Position numbers and translations under genes: made by a program | Assembly: GCA_004352715.1 (NCBI GenBank) | Contig: SCFE01000005.1 | Location: forward strand, 3,907,081-3,971,080 | Reading direction: 5' to 3' | DNA: 64,000 bases | DNA from: Hofstenia miamia | Lineage: Eukaryota; Xenacoelomorpha; Acoela | Notes under the pieces: generated by a model | The model's input: the letters and a program-made list of their open reading frames with translations, nothing else | Databases searched by the model: none | Told to the model about the DNA's origin: nothing | Part shown: positions 1-11,900 of the stretch, one piece after another | Layout of the letters: each line of letters opens with the position of its first letter | Numbering within the stretch: the first letter of the stretch is position 1

Positions 1-1
1 A

Positions 2-438
2 CTCCTGTTTGTAGTTAGCTTAATACCTATCAAAGAAAAGTTAAAGGAGACAGGAATAGGGTATAAGATGGAGAAGAATGGTAGAGCAGTGAGTCACCTG
101 TGGTACATGGACGACCTGAAGATGTACGCTATTTCAAGGAGATGTTGCAGAAGCAAGTGGAGACATTGGAGAAGGCAAGCAGAGATTCAGGTTGGAGTTT
201 GGATTAGGAAAGTGTGCAGCAGTGAAAATGACTAGAGGGCTTTCAACTTAAATGGAGATGTGGATAGGTTGTAAATGGCAAGGCATAAAGGAGGGAAAGG
301 ACTGCTAAGTGTGGAGGAAACTGTAGAAGCAGAAGCACTAGGGCTAAAGGAGTATGTAAAACCACAACCTAGAGGGTCAATACTGGAGGTCACTAAGGAG
401 TTAAGGAAGATAAGAACTGAGAGTGAAGGAAAGAAGGT
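2..438 (+). pseudogene. Decayed LINE reverse transcriptase C-terminal fragment (R2/R4-like)
   Basis: Frame 2 from the window edge reads LWYMDDLKMYA at 101-133, the reverse-transcriptase palm motif in the form used by R2/R4-like LINEs. After about position 138 homology continues in another frame (LEFGLGKCAAVKMTRG near 192-240), so at least two frameshifts are present. The C-terminal block DVDRL, a stop, then ARHKGGKGLLSVEE (255-320) matches the conserved stretch after the thumb of such LINEs, with a stop where an aromatic residue is usual. Sequence between the palm and this block appears deleted. The fragment ends at the gap starting at 459. It cannot encode a working enzyme. The LINE assignment is firm; the clade is inferred from the YMDDLK motif and the KGGKGL block. 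Confidence 0.75.
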
Positions 439-458
439 ATACCAGAGTAGGATGGAAT

Positions 459-1368
459 NNNNNNNNNNNNNNNNNNNNNNNNNNNNNNNNNNNNNNNNNN
501 NNNNNNNNNNNNNNNNNNNNNNNNNNNNNNNNNNNNNNNNNNNNNNNNNNNNNNNNNNNNNNNNNNNNNNNNNNNNNNNNNNNNNNNNNNNNNNNNNNNN
601 NNNNNNNNNNNNNNNNNNNNNNNNNNNNNNNNNNNNNNNNNNNNNNNNNNNNNNNNNNNNNNNNNNNNNNNNNNNNNNNNNNNNNNNNNNNNNNNNNNNN
701 NNNNNNNNNNNNNNNNNNNNNNNNNNNNNNNNNNNNNNNNNNNNNNNNNNNNNNNNNNNNNNNNNNNNNNNNNNNNNNNNNNNNNNNNNNNNNNNNNNNN
801 NNNNNNNNNNNNNNNNNNNNNNNNNNNNNNNNNNNNNNNNNNNNNNNNNNNNNNNNNNNNNNNNNNNNNNNNNNNNNNNNNNNNNNNNNNNNNNNNNNNN
901 NNNNNNNNNNNNNNNNNNNNNNNNNNNNNNNNNNNNNNNNNNNNNNNNNNNNNNNNNNNNNNNNNNNNNNNNNNNNNNNNNNNNNNNNNNNNNNNNNNNN
1001 NNNNNNNNNNNNNNNNNNNNNNNNNNNNNNNNNNNNNNNNNNNNNNNNNNNNNNNNNNNNNNNNNNNNNNNNNNNNNNNNNNNNNNNNNNNNNNNNNNNN
1101 NNNNNNNNNNNNNNNNNNNNNNNNNNNNNNNNNNNNNNNNNNNNNNNNNNNNNNNNNNNNNNNNNNNNNNNNNNNNNNNNNNNNNNNNNNNNNNNNNNNN
1201 NNNNNNNNNNNNNNNNNNNNNNNNNNNNNNNNNNNNNNNNNNNNNNNNNNNNNNNNNNNNNNNNNNNNNNNNNNNNNNNNNNNNNNNNNNNNNNNNNNNN
1301 NNNNNNNNNNNNNNNNNNNNNNNNNNNNNNNNNNNNNNNNNNNNNNNNNNNNNNNNNNNNNNNNNNNN
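459..1368. other. Assembly gap (910 N)
   Basis: Run of N. Apparent open frames crossing it are meaningless. The 3' exons of the ST7 gene may lie partly here. Its right edge abuts a TAA microsatellite. Confidence 0.99.
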
Positions 1369-1402
<34 letters not shown>

Positions 1403-1421
1403 TATTATTATTATTATTATT
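1369..1421. repeat. (TAA)n followed by (TTA)n microsatellite
   Basis: About eleven TAA units pass directly into TTA/ATT units. The two halves are complementary and can fold as a hairpin, which may explain the adjacent sequencing gap. Confidence 0.95.
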
Positions 1422-2377
1422 TTACGAAATATTTCTATGATTATGTTTAATTGTAGTATAGAATAAAGTATATATTCTTGACGTACATATAAATATGTAT
1501 AGAATACAAGGATATTCATCTTGTATGTGAATAATATAACAAAGAAATTTCAACTCACAATGTCATTGATGTACGGTGAGCAAAGGCCGAAGATGAGCAA
1601 AGGCCGAAAATTTAGGCCCAACCCCGTACCTGGAATCCGGCCCACCCCATTTAAATAACCTCCAATTCGACCTATTTATATGATCCTTGCCAAATATCGT
1701 TTTAAGTTTTTGTCGTTTCCTAGAAAATTTTTTAGTATGTTAAAATTTACAATATATAAACTATAAACTGAAATATAAAAATTTAATTGAATGTAGAAAA
1801 AATTCACCCCAATGCCTTCATTCAATCAATGAATAATGCAATAGTTTATATTAGACTATTCTAGTCGTGCTAACTCATTAGTATAAACAGTAGACTATAA
1901 GATGGGACCACATTAAAACAGCACACATATCAGTATATTGCAGTCTCTAAACTATTGATACGCGTTATGCATGAAAAATTTATAAAAGTCAGAATAATTT
2001 ATTCACTGTTCCGTATATTGGCATATAAATAAAGTTAATATCACTATATTAAATGACAGGCAGAATTTAGCTTCCATTCGGACGCTTGCAGTATGCATAC
2101 AAAGGTAATTACATTTTGAGCATCTTTTAAACTCTTAAACAAATCGAAATCATTCTATTTAAATAGTACATATTGCTGCAAAAGTAATTGCATCACTAAC
2201 CATCCTTATCTCGGGGAGCATAATGCATCAATGAAGGCTACTGAGATCATTTTGCTGACACCTTGTATATTAAAATCTCACCGCTTTAGGTGAAATATTT
2301 GGAAGCCTAAAGGCTCTTAATGAAAAACAAAAGGCCTTTGTGATGACTTATTTTAAATATTAAACTAAATTACTTAC
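1422..2377. other. Non-coding stretch 3' of the last visible ST7 exon
   Basis: No exon is recognisable. I looked for the next conserved ST7 block on the minus strand (the basic, cysteine-containing helix that follows the last visible exon in animal ST7) and did not find it. A 14-base unit, TGAGCAAAGGCCGA, is repeated directly at about 1577-1590 and 1594-1607 in a locally GC-richer patch. The rest is AT-rich and unremarkable; it is probably an ST7 intron. Confidence 0.5.
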
Positions 2378-5300
2378 GATGTATTGGCTCCAGTTCTGGT
2401 ATGTGAATATTTTGCAAGGATTTCTTAAAATTATCTTCTGCTATTTTTAATGCTTGCTTAAAAAGCCTCTCTGCTTCCAAAATAGTAATTGCATCTTCCT
2501 CTGCCAACAAAATCAAAGCAGTGGCGCAACTACAATACACGAAAAATAATAATTCATTAAGTGTAGTTATATTTTGTTAACAAAAGAAACAAATGATGCG
2601 CTATTAATGGTAATTGCCTTTAAGGAAAAAGATATTCGCTTTCTACAATAGATCGTTTAAAATATCGCCTAACTTTAAAAACGCATTTTTGGGAAATATA
2701 TTTATAGATAAATTATATGTATAACTAAGTATAAAGAGTTGAAAATACAAGAAAAAATATTACGACAACAAGGGCCCAAATCCGAAACAAAAGAAATCAC
2801 GTAAAACACAAAAAAACTAAATAAGTGTTAACTCTGGTTTTATTATCATAAATATGGCGTGGAATAAAAGAGATCTATACTATATAATGAAAAAACAACA
2901 TAAAATAAATGTATTACAAATATGCAGGGGTTGCTGGATAACAAATGTCGTTGGAGTTGGCCTTTTACCAATTATACTGAGCAATATGTATACAAAATTG
3001 CTACAATCAAATATAACATGTTTAAAGCCATATACAAAAATTTTAAAATGTATTTAAGAATTAAAAGTATTAAACAAAAGTTTTAACAGNGATCGTTTAA
3101 AATATCGCCTAACTTTAAAAACGCATTTTTGGGAAATATATTTATAGATAAATTATATGTATAACTAAGTATAAAGAGTTGAAAATACAAGAAAAAATAT
3201 TACGACAACAAGGGCCCAAATCCGAAACAAAAGAAATCACGTAAAACACAAAAAAACTAAATAAGTGTTAACTCTGGTTTTATTATCATAAATATGGCGT
3301 GGAATAAAAGAGATCTATACTATATAATGAAAAAACAACATAAAATAAATGTATTACAAATATGCAGGGGTTGCTGGATAACAAATGTCGTTGGAGTTGG
3401 CCTTTTACCAATTATACTGAGCAATATGTATACAAAATTGCTACAATCAAATATAACATGTTTAAAGCCATATACAAAAATTTTAAAATGTATTTAAGAA
3501 TTAAAAGTATTAAACAAAAGTTTTAACAGAGCTTTTAATATAAACGAGTAACGATTGGAAAATAAAGAGCTTCAAAGTAAAAAAATCTATAACAACTTTT
3601 TTGCTTACTGAAATTTCTTGCACCTTAATAATGAAATAAAAAGAAAAATGAGATTTGTTAACACTTTTGGCACAAACACTACTACAGTACATAGTATGCA
3701 CATTAACACCTACCTCTACTCGCTGACACTACCAGCTTCATCATTTTCATCATCTATCCGACAAGATTATTAATGTATTCTTGCGTGTCTGGTTTAAGAT
3801 ATTTTAGCAACTTCTTAAAATCTGCAATTTTGGCATTTTTCACAGGTCTTTGGCCAAGATACATACCGCAGGTTGGTAGACTGATTTTCACATTTGGTTT
3901 TGTCAGTCTGAATAGAGCTAGAACCCAGTCACTCATGCCAGATGATACATGCACATCATTCTTATGATCATTTGAAAAACTGAAAGCTTTATACTTTGAA
4001 ATTTGATATTAGACATCTTTCTGAATGGAATTTTTAAAAAAAGTCCAAAGTGTCCCTGAAAGTCCATGATATCTTCCACCATGTCCTGCCATTCAGTGAA
4101 CATGTCCACTGATTCCTTTTTGCGTTTCATTTCTCTCAATTACTGCAAAATGCCTATCACACTGCAGAAAACGATGACCACTTATTGGTAACTAATGAAA
4201 GATCTCATCAAACTTACCCAGATGAATAAGCGACTGTAAAAAGTAAACCATGGCATTGTTGTGGTTTTGACCCCTACATCCATCACTAAAAAGATAAAGC
4301 TTCTTTACGTTATCGGGAATTTTGCAATTGATATAGTGATTGAGGCAGGAAATAACCTCATTTGCCCCACGTTTTGCAAGTTTCTGGCCACATATACATT
4401 GTTGACTATTTTGTTGTGCTAGAGTATATACAAAAATTATAGAGCCACAGTTGTCGGGAATAAAAGATTTCTCCCACAAGCAAATGAGGAAATGGAATAT
4501 TCTGTTCAAAGTCAAACAAAGCATTTCAACATCTTCTGATGTTGATGCTTTTTTCAGTTTCCTATAATTTACTGTAGAAACAATTTGGCTTCTTATGTAA
4601 GCCTTCTCCACCACTAATTTGGCTTAACTAAATCATTGGTTTCAAGTTTGATTTCAAAACAAGTTCCTCAAATATCTTGCGATTATTTCTATGCCAGGTG
4701 GTCTCATTTCGCCGTATTTTGCCTTTTATTTCGTCATTAACATTGTCTCTTCCAGCATCAGCCATGATTAAGGAAATGGTGGGGATATTTACCTTTGTAA
4801 TTAAAATGCAACAAAGGCCTAACTCATGGACTTGGGACTATGTTGACGTGATACCAAAATTTAGATAGTGTTTGTACTGTGTTTGTAAATGGAGTTAGGC
4901 CTGTCGTGCACATTATTAGAAAGATCTTGGTATAGTGAGTAAGAAAATGTGAAAAGGTCATTTTCACAAAATGTGGATTTGGGCCCTTGTTGCCCTCATG
5001 TCTTCATATATATATATATTTAACACCTCTAAATCTGAAGATCTCTTATTCTATTCCTCCAAAAGCCGTTTCCCTGATTTTTATTTAAATGACGTCATTG
5101 TTCCCTTAAAACCTTGTTCGTGATTTTGGTATTTTGATTTCAAGTTCTCTCTCCTGGTCTATACATATTTCTTCTACCCTTTATTTTCTCAAATCCACTA
5201 TGCCCAGTTCTTCTAACTCCTCCCCCAAATTAACAATCTTCAAGTCATATTGTCTTAGCGCATTTTGTTATGGATCTCAGTGTTGGTATCTCAACTCTCC

Positions 5301-5421
5301 CTTCGCAACTAAAATTGATCATCTTTTACACCGGGCTCTTCGCTGGATCTACTCTTTCCTTCATCTCCTTTTAAAAGTCAGACTTTTCCCTATCTCGCTG
5401 TATCTCAAATTCCTTGACCTN

Positions 5422-5454
<33 letters not shown>

Positions 5455-8400
5455 AGGATTTGAATAGGTAAAGATTGGAATTTTTGCAGTCGGAAAAATT
5501 ATAGTTAATGAGCATTCAAAGTGAAACTTTAGAAAAAATTTACTTACTCTCCTTGTTTCTCCAAAGCTTCCTTTGCAGTTTTGATTCTAGTTTGAGGACT
5601 ACGTTCTCTCCAAGCTACTTGCATTACTAAAATGTTAGATTAAAATTAAATGGATTTTTAAAGTGTAATGTACTTACATTCATCCCCTGGCTTCCCCTTA
5701 GCAAGATCTGCATCACACGTAAAGAAGGTCTGATGGTCTTGAGCAGATAGATTCATGTCATAGAAGGTTAACGCCTCTCGCCCAGTCACCCACTGATAAC
5801 GATTATATTCGGCACCTCGCAGTAAATTAAGCGGATTCCGCCACAACTTACAGTCTATAAAGATGTAAACAATATATAAAAAACGGCTACAAAACTTCAA
5901 ATGTAAACATTAAACAGAAACATACCGCGAATCATAAGGTAATCTATTAATTAATTTTACAGTTAAACTGAAATATGAAAAGCTATTAAAAATATACAGC
6001 GCTTTAAAATTAAGGATTTCCTTATCTACCGCGAATGATCGATTCTATCTCAATTTTAGTCAACTCAATCCAACTTATGGCTATACTAGAATCTCCACAC
6101 TTAAATACCTCAATTCTGTAATCCCTAGAAAACTGTTCACATTATATTTGAACTACTCAGATAGATTCGGCATGTTTTGTCCGGAGAATTTCTTAAATAT
6201 CTATTTTGTGATTAATTGTAAACAAAAACTTTGATTGATGTAAATGGCTTATTTCAGTGATGCATGAATTTGTCGTAAATTGGAAGTAACTATTGCTTGT
6301 TTTCGTTAAATGCTGCTTTATTTAAAAACAATAGAAGCCGTGATACAGCCTTATGATTTTTTTTGAAAAGACGGGCTGCCAAATGAATTTCGTTTGGAGC
6401 AAGTTTTTTGTACATAATCGTGATTCAGGGTCCATATTAAAAAACTTCAAATTGCAATAAACAATTTATATTTTTAAGATATCTGCTTAAATCAGTGAGT
6501 AAGAGTATCCCTTTCTATTTTACATAGGACACTGTTAGATTTAAGTGTAAGTTAATTAATCATTTGCTATATGATTATATCGCTATGTAGTAGTACTAGT
6601 TAAGATGGACTGAGTAAATAATGATCGCTTAAGGAACTGAAAGTGAAAACATATATCAGAATTGTTCTCATTCAAAATTATAACTTCTGAAATTTCTTTG
6701 TTAGTTTTATATATAAAATCATAATATACAAACCTAAAAGAATGTCTAGATTCACCATTAAGAAGTATTCCATTTAGGGCTGCAAATAGCAGGCTCGAAA
6801 ATTGGAGGACCACTACAAGTTTTATAAACTCTCAGTGCGTCAAGGCGATCAGATTATGTTCACTCTCTGCAGATGTGCATTGATTTTAATTGAAAATACA
6901 TGTAAGAGGTTACAAGTTATAGAAAAATACAAATGTTCAATCAATTTCGAGTAATATCCAAAATTTGCAAAGTAAATAATACACACATTAGCAGAAATTT
7001 TTATCTAAGGAAATTGGATGTGCAAGTATCAAGTGGCAATGAGTGCAATACCTGGGATATTTGATCCAGTGGAACTATTAGACTCGGAACCATTATCACC
7101 ACCGTTCGCTTCATCCACCATATCACCACCTAGCCAAGGAGCAAGATGCGTCAGGGACATCTGCTCAATAAAAGATGTCCCATAGCGTTTAAAATACCAC
7201 CATTCAAATATCTAAACGCCAAGAATTATGGAAAAGTTTACAAAATGGACTGTAAGATTGAGATTACTACCTTATTTTCTTTCAATAATCGTCAACGACT
7301 AAGAAAAAAGGAAATATTACTATATCATTAAATAAATCTATAAAAACCAAGCAGAAATGTCTCTGTACATTCGAATAACAAAATTGATTAAAACTAAATA
7401 CATGGTTTCTAAAAATCAATTTTAAATGCATTACTTCCAAAGGAATAAAGACTTACGCGATTGTAGAATAACAAGAAAAATGGTGGCAATCACAATAACA
7501 TACAATGCTTTTATATTTAAATGCTTTTTATATACTCAAAGTAAGATTAAGATATGCGAATTTAAAATAAACTGTTCAAAATTATTTTCAAAAAATTTCT
7601 ACTAGATTATCCCAAAAACAATATCATGTACATGCACTATTAAGTATGTTGATAATAAAATGTTAAGAATACTTTCAAATTTGTTTTTATATTTTATCAA
7701 ACTTGTTCAAGCGGGTTTTTATATAATCAGTTCAACTGAACTTAACAAATGCTGAGATGAAAAATATAATTATTCAAATATACGCTATTTTCATGATTTT
7801 CTATAATAATTTTTCAATCAAAATTCGGCTCCAAAGTGTGAATGATTCACAAATGTTTGCAAGTAAAATACAGTTAATAAATATAGAGCCAAAAGTTGCC
7901 AATTTGCAATAATGCTAAAAATGGTAAAACAACAGTTATAACCATTTTGCTCTAAATGACTTTACATTTGCCACTAAGTTGCATCAAATAATTTTAAAAT
8001 GAGGTCAAAATAAAGTACAGAAAAGACTGTATAAGGTGGATAGTGATAGGTTATGTATGGGTAACTCCAAAAATCCATTTTTGAAGTTGGCACCATTTGG
8101 CTCTAAACCCCCGATAGTATAAAAACCATTATTGTAAATTTCAAGGTATAAAATAAATTCCTTCTAATTTTTATGCATAAAATGATTTAGTCAAAGCCAT
8201 GGCTTTAGGATTCGCAAAACAGGCGGACACCTTCCAATTTTGCGCAGAGCAAATTTAAAAAATAGAATTTAAAAAAAAGCAATCCAAGAGAAACTATATT
8301 GCAAAAATTAGCCCCTAAATGTCTAATTTTGTGCATTGCAACCCTAAAATTTTTGGATGACACTTGTCAACACTAATTTCAGAAATATTTGAAATATATA

Positions 8401-8765
8401 GAAAGAAGCGTTTCAAAACATGAGAAATCCTCAAGGGGACATGGACCCCTAGTGTTTCCCTCCTGAAGCCAAGTCTGAGTATATTGCAACAGCAATAATG
8501 ATAGAATATAAATAAAAAACTATGAAAACTGATAGTCAAATATAAAAAAATATAATGTATGTGAAATTTCACATAAAAATAGAAACAACTTACTAGAATA
8601 AGACCTGATATCAATGAAGATGTTCCGGTTAGCGCGACATAGAACTTCGGAGTAAGCGTGTTAAGGAACATTGCTACTAAATACTGTGATAGAAAAGTAT
8701 TAAAAATAAAATGAACATATTTACCAATGTTTGGATTGTACGTATCATCGTCCATTTCACTATGA
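2378..8765 (-). CDS. ST7: ST7 family membrane protein, partial (six exons; 3' half missing)
   Basis: Minus-strand exons in coding order are 8765-8725, 8676-8594, 7211-7052, 5854-5678, 5626-5548 and 2529-2378. All use GT..AG sites and the phases join cleanly. The protein matches animal ST7: the hydrophobic segment [20 protein letters not shown], then [16 protein letters not shown], an acidic/Ser-Gly linker, [50 protein letters not shown], and [12 protein letters not shown] followed by [11 protein letters not shown]. The likely start is ATG 8755-8753 ([10 protein letters not shown]), although the frame stays open upstream to 8803; the start is therefore less sure than the rest. The first segment is probably membrane-spanning and the later part resembles helical TPR-like repeats; the molecular role of ST7 is not established. 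About 227 residues are visible; family proteins are over 500. The last donor is at 2377-2376 and later exons were not found. Introns range from 48 nt to about 3 kb, the largest being packed with mobile DNA. Confidence 0.9.
2651..3529. repeat. Exact 439-bp tandem duplication around a single N (probable assembly artefact)
   Basis: Bases 2651-3089 are repeated base for base at 3091-3529, separated only by an N at 3090. A real tandem duplication would normally have diverged somewhat or lack the N. The simplest reading is two overlapping contigs joined without merging. The 67-codon open frame present in each copy is therefore one frame seen twice and has no protein-like features. Confidence 0.9.
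3206..4992 (-). mobile_element. DNA transposon with 18-bp terminal inverted repeats, decayed
   Basis: CAACAAGGGCCCAAATCC at 3206-3223 (also 2766-2783 in the duplicated copy) is exactly mirrored by its reverse complement at 4975-4992. Between them lies a minus-strand transposase relic (3754-4614). Seen directly: perfect 18-bp terminal repeats and about 1.8 kb length. I could not identify a target-site duplication, so the exact ends are uncertain by a few bases. The element sits inside the largest ST7 intron. Confidence 0.75.
3754..4614 (-). pseudogene. Broken transposase-like gene with FSDGCRGQN motif
   Basis: The intact 5' part (4614-4192, about 140 residues) contains [19 protein letters not shown], followed just downstream by a stop and the readable block [15 protein letters not shown] near 4190-4135, then further conserved-looking sequence in shifted frames down to about 3754 ([15 protein letters not shown]). 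I recall this order, an acidic FSDGC.GQN strand followed by GH.F..CDR.FA.IE, from uncharacterised proteins scattered in arthropod, cnidarian and other animal genomes that look transposon-encoded. An RNase H-like DDE fold is inferred from the pattern and not demonstrated. Several stops and frameshifts make it non-functional. Its place between perfect inverted repeats supports a transposase role. Confidence 0.6.
5035..5420 (+). pseudogene. LINE ORF2 C-terminal fragment
   Basis: The segment reads, with a frame change near 5120, [12 protein letters not shown], then [16 protein letters not shown] and [17 protein letters not shown]. These correspond to the region after the RT palm in Jockey/CR1-like LINEs: the D-G-ISS-LSW-HI block followed by a hydrophobic helix ending in Y-x-x-W. 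It terminates at a single N (5421) and a TA microsatellite. It lies in the ST7 intron on the opposite strand to ST7. Broken and non-functional. Confidence 0.6.
5422..5452. repeat. (TA)n microsatellite next to a single N
   Basis: About 15 TA units immediately follow the N at 5421, another contig join in a simple repeat. Confidence 0.95.
7884..8105. repeat. Short imperfect inverted repeat (possible MITE)
   Basis: TAGAGCCAAAAGTTGCCAA at about 7884-7902 is mirrored imperfectly by the reverse complement of 8083-8105. The spacing of about 220 bp suits a small non-autonomous element, but no target duplication was seen. It lies in the ST7 intron between the exons ending at 8594 and starting at 7211. 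Confidence 0.4.
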
Positions 8766-8984
8766 CTAAAACATAAAAAACTATGAGTGGAAATTACGTT
8801 CAAATCTCACACCCGCATTATATAATGTTATCTAGAATTAACATTAAAAATGCATAATTGCAAGATATTCTATAAATAATTTAAAAAACCATGTTATGCA
8901 GAAGAAATATGAATCTATGGAATATACGTAATCATAAAAATTCATACACTCCATAATATTCCTGAACATTAAAATTAACTGTTC

Positions 8985-9039
8985 NNNNNNNNNNNNNNNN
9001 NNNNNNNNNNNNNNNNNNNNNNNNNNNNNNNNNNNNNNN
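8985..9039. other. Assembly gap (55 N)
   Basis: Short N run that passes directly into a TA microsatellite at 9040. Confidence 0.99.
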
Positions 9040-9493
9040 TATATATATATATATATATATATAGGCGGTTTGGGTTTCGCATTTTTTTCAGAGGCGTTTT
9101 GGGTTACCAGCAAAAATATAATTTTTAATATTTTTTTCTTCATTTTTTTTTGTTCTTATCATGCACTTAGAAATCTTGCAGATATAAATCTCAAATTTCA
9201 TGTTTATTGGCATTTGTATCATAGAGGGAGGGCAGCAAACTTTCAATTGCTATTAAAAAATTAATAAGGTCATTATTATAAAGGGTACAAAAATTTAAAT
9301 GTTTTAAAAAAGGCGGGAAAAAATTATTACCACAAAATATGTATCTATGTGTACTGTATAACAACTTCCATAAAAAATTTCGAAAATCCCGTTGTTAGAA
9401 GGCCCAGAACTGCAAAGAGGCGCTTTGATTTATCGCAATTTGAGGCCGGAGGCGTTTTGGGTCTCAAAATGGTAACCCAAAACGGCTCTTATA

Positions 9494-9529
<36 letters not shown>
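9040..9529. mobile_element. MITE-like inverted-repeat element embedded in a TA microsatellite
   Basis: TA runs at 9040-9062 and 9500-9528 bracket a segment whose ends mirror each other: GAGGCGTTTTGGGTTACC at 9091-9108 and its near reverse complement GGTAACCCAAAACGGCTC at 9471-9488. The phrases GGCGGTTTGGGTTTC and GGCGTTTTGGGTCTC recur inside each end. There is no transposase. The arrangement suggests a non-autonomous element that inserted into, or carries, a TA repeat. Confidence 0.55.
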
Positions 9530-9530
<1 letters not shown>

Positions 9531-9540
9531 CGGGCGCTAA

Positions 9541-11548
9541 GTACTATGAATTTTATACCAAGCTCCCGCGACCACCGATTTTCCTCATACTTAGCCCCCG
9601 CGTGCAGTTCGGCCGGCTAACTTTAAAAAAAATCCCAGTCACACCCCAAATTTGTTCTCAAGGGCAGTCATTCTCAAAAAATATATAAAATGAAAGGAAA
9701 TTAAAGATATTGTAGAAAAAATTGGATTTATTGCCATTTCAACAATTATGAATCGGATATTATTATCAGGTAGATATTGACAGTGATAACGAGGTCCACT
9801 TCCGCCCATGTCAAAAATACCGATTTCAGCCGGAATAAGTCCGATTTTTGTCAGTTTTTTATCAGTGTTAGTAAACTACATGCTTTAGCCATTTTTGATA
9901 TCAAAATTTGAAAAAACAATGCGCAGGGTCCAGTCTTGTTTCAAAATAATACGTAGTGAAATGTTTATAAATTTAGAAAAAATCCAATTATTCCATCAGA
10001 TTTTTTGGTTAGAGCTGATTGTGAGCGTTCTCTTAAAGCTGAAATAGTTTCAATTTTTTGCCAGTCTTGTCTATTTCGTTTATGACAATAATTGTAGAAC
10101 ACTTGTGCAAATTATGCAGATTTCGATCTCATATAAACCAGCACAATGCCTTTACTTAAAACAAAGCAGACGTTTTGAAAAAATCTACATTTTTTATACA
10201 AATACTTTAGCTGAAGGTTGTTAAGCTTTTCAATCTCATTTAAGTAGTGCAGCAACGACTTTTCTAAGAATTCTAAAGACTTACAGTGGCGGATCTTCTC
10301 ATTCACTATACGAAGAATTCTTTGTTTGTGTGCTGTTTGTTTCTCGGATATTGGTTAAGTTGTGTGTCCGAAGAATTTTTTACTCTCATCACAGAGGTCA
10401 GTGAGCAAACTCCAATATACATTTTCTCTGATGGAAAACCAAACAATAGCCCATTGATAACCGATGAACGAATTCATTTGTAACACTTTTTTTTTGTCTT
10501 CACTGCCAGGAAAGCATACATTACTTTGCTATTTCAATGGGCACGGGAATTCTCACTTTTGTTTAGAGATCATCTTCACTCCAGGATCGCAGATTCTTCA
10601 CCAACTCCAGCAAAAATCGATAATCACCTCTGTGTAGTTCATTTGGGCGTAGATCCTCATATGAAATCGCCATTAAAACCAATTAAATGTTGTAATTCTT
10701 TTTCAAAGATTCTTCAACAAAACTTCTTTGAAGTTTCAGGTGGGTTGCGATCAAATTCATGTTTTAAAATCAAATCAAGTAGCTAAAGCCGACATGCATG
10801 GTAAGAAATATTTGGGTAAACTCTTAGAATTTGTGATACAGCACCGGATTTTTTTCCAGTGATTGTGGCCTGTGTCAGAAACAAAACAACTGAGAACTTC
10901 CAATAAGAGACTAGCGATGGTCACAGACTTTTTTTGTTCAATTCTGCCAATCGAACAAGCTTGTTGTCAACACACGCGCAAATAATTTCTTTTTTGCCAT
11001 ATAACTTTTGGTAGTTCTTCAAGTCGAAAATGCAAAACATCACCAGTTTCACCAATGTAGCGTTCAGGTACATATCTGGAAGATTACACTTCCCAGTAGG
11101 AAGTTTGGGAAGTCCAAAAAGGTTTGGAAATTATTGGCAATAAAATTTTATGACAGCAATCGTTTAAGAAACGGACGGATTTGCAGTCTCTCGTAGTCTT
11201 TTAGCAAATTTCGAGTTGACTGCATGATTTGAAAAAGTTGGTGGAAATTAATCACTAGAAATTGGTTATGACAATGATTCAGAATTCATGTTCTCAACGG
11301 AGGAAAGTTCAACATTATTGTCTTCAACAGGTGTTGAAAATGACGGTGAAGGATTAGGAGGAATACGAGAGGGATGAGTAGTATAGTTTGTCCTCATTTT
11401 TTTCCATATAGGTCTTTGGGAAACAATCAACAAGTGTATCATCAACAAAAAAGACTTTACTCACCTTTACAGGGGTTAAGAAGAATTAAAATTTAAAAAA
11501 CAAAATATCTTAACAAAAATATAAATATTACTAAGAACAGAAAGAACA

Positions 11549-11588
<40 letters not shown>

Positions 11589-11640
11589 AAACCAATACTA
11601 TATAACATCTTTACATGCTGCTCAGAACTCCTCCTATACC
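9541..11640. other. No recognised gene; coding-like debris on the minus strand
   Basis: A GC-richer patch lies at 9530-9640. From about 10300 to 11450 short minus-strand frames give protein-like stretches (for example LPDMYLNATLVKLVMFCIF near 11100-11030) interrupted by many stops, suggesting an old mobile-element gene I cannot name. A TA microsatellite occupies 11552-11586. No splice-consistent host exon was found. Confidence 0.35.
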
Positions 11641-11699
11641 TTAATTATTGTACTTTTTTAAACATAAATCTTAAATAGTCCTTAAAAAACAAAACCAAA

Positions 11700-11900
11700 A
11701 AATCTTTCGGACATGATACAATAAGTCTGGTTTTAAAATTGTCTGGCAAGATTCTAGTTCTAGATAAATAAACGTATAAAGCTTTCGAAAAAATACCTTC
11801 AGTCACTGAAATAACAAGGCCAAAAGCAGCAAGGTTTGATAACGGTGGCCATTTCAATGCTCCGTGTCGATGACGTAATGCTAGTGTTTGTATACGTTTA
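11700..11900 (-). pseudogene. Possible mariner-like transposase C-terminal fragment
   Basis: On the minus strand HRHGALKWPPLSNLAAFGLV then YVYLSRTRILPDNFKTRL resembles the mariner C-terminal block, in which a WPPRSxDL motif precedes a short helix and a conserved P-x-x-L segment. The catalytic aspartates expected around this block are missing or substituted. Only about 65 residues are interpretable, so this is a tentative call. Confidence 0.35.

Noticed and set aside
275-1519. Long open frames on both strands across the first gap
   Set aside because: They consist mostly of unknown bases and microsatellite translation; only the first roughly 60 codons on the plus strand are real sequence and belong to the LINE fragment.
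2854-3497. Two identical 67-codon frames suggesting a duplicated small gene
   Set aside because: They are one frame seen twice because of the duplicated contig overlap, with no domain, start context or splice support.
8315-8803. A single 162-codon intronless gene
   Set aside because: Only codons in 8765-8594 match ST7; the rest is read-through of a 48-nt intron and the following long intron.
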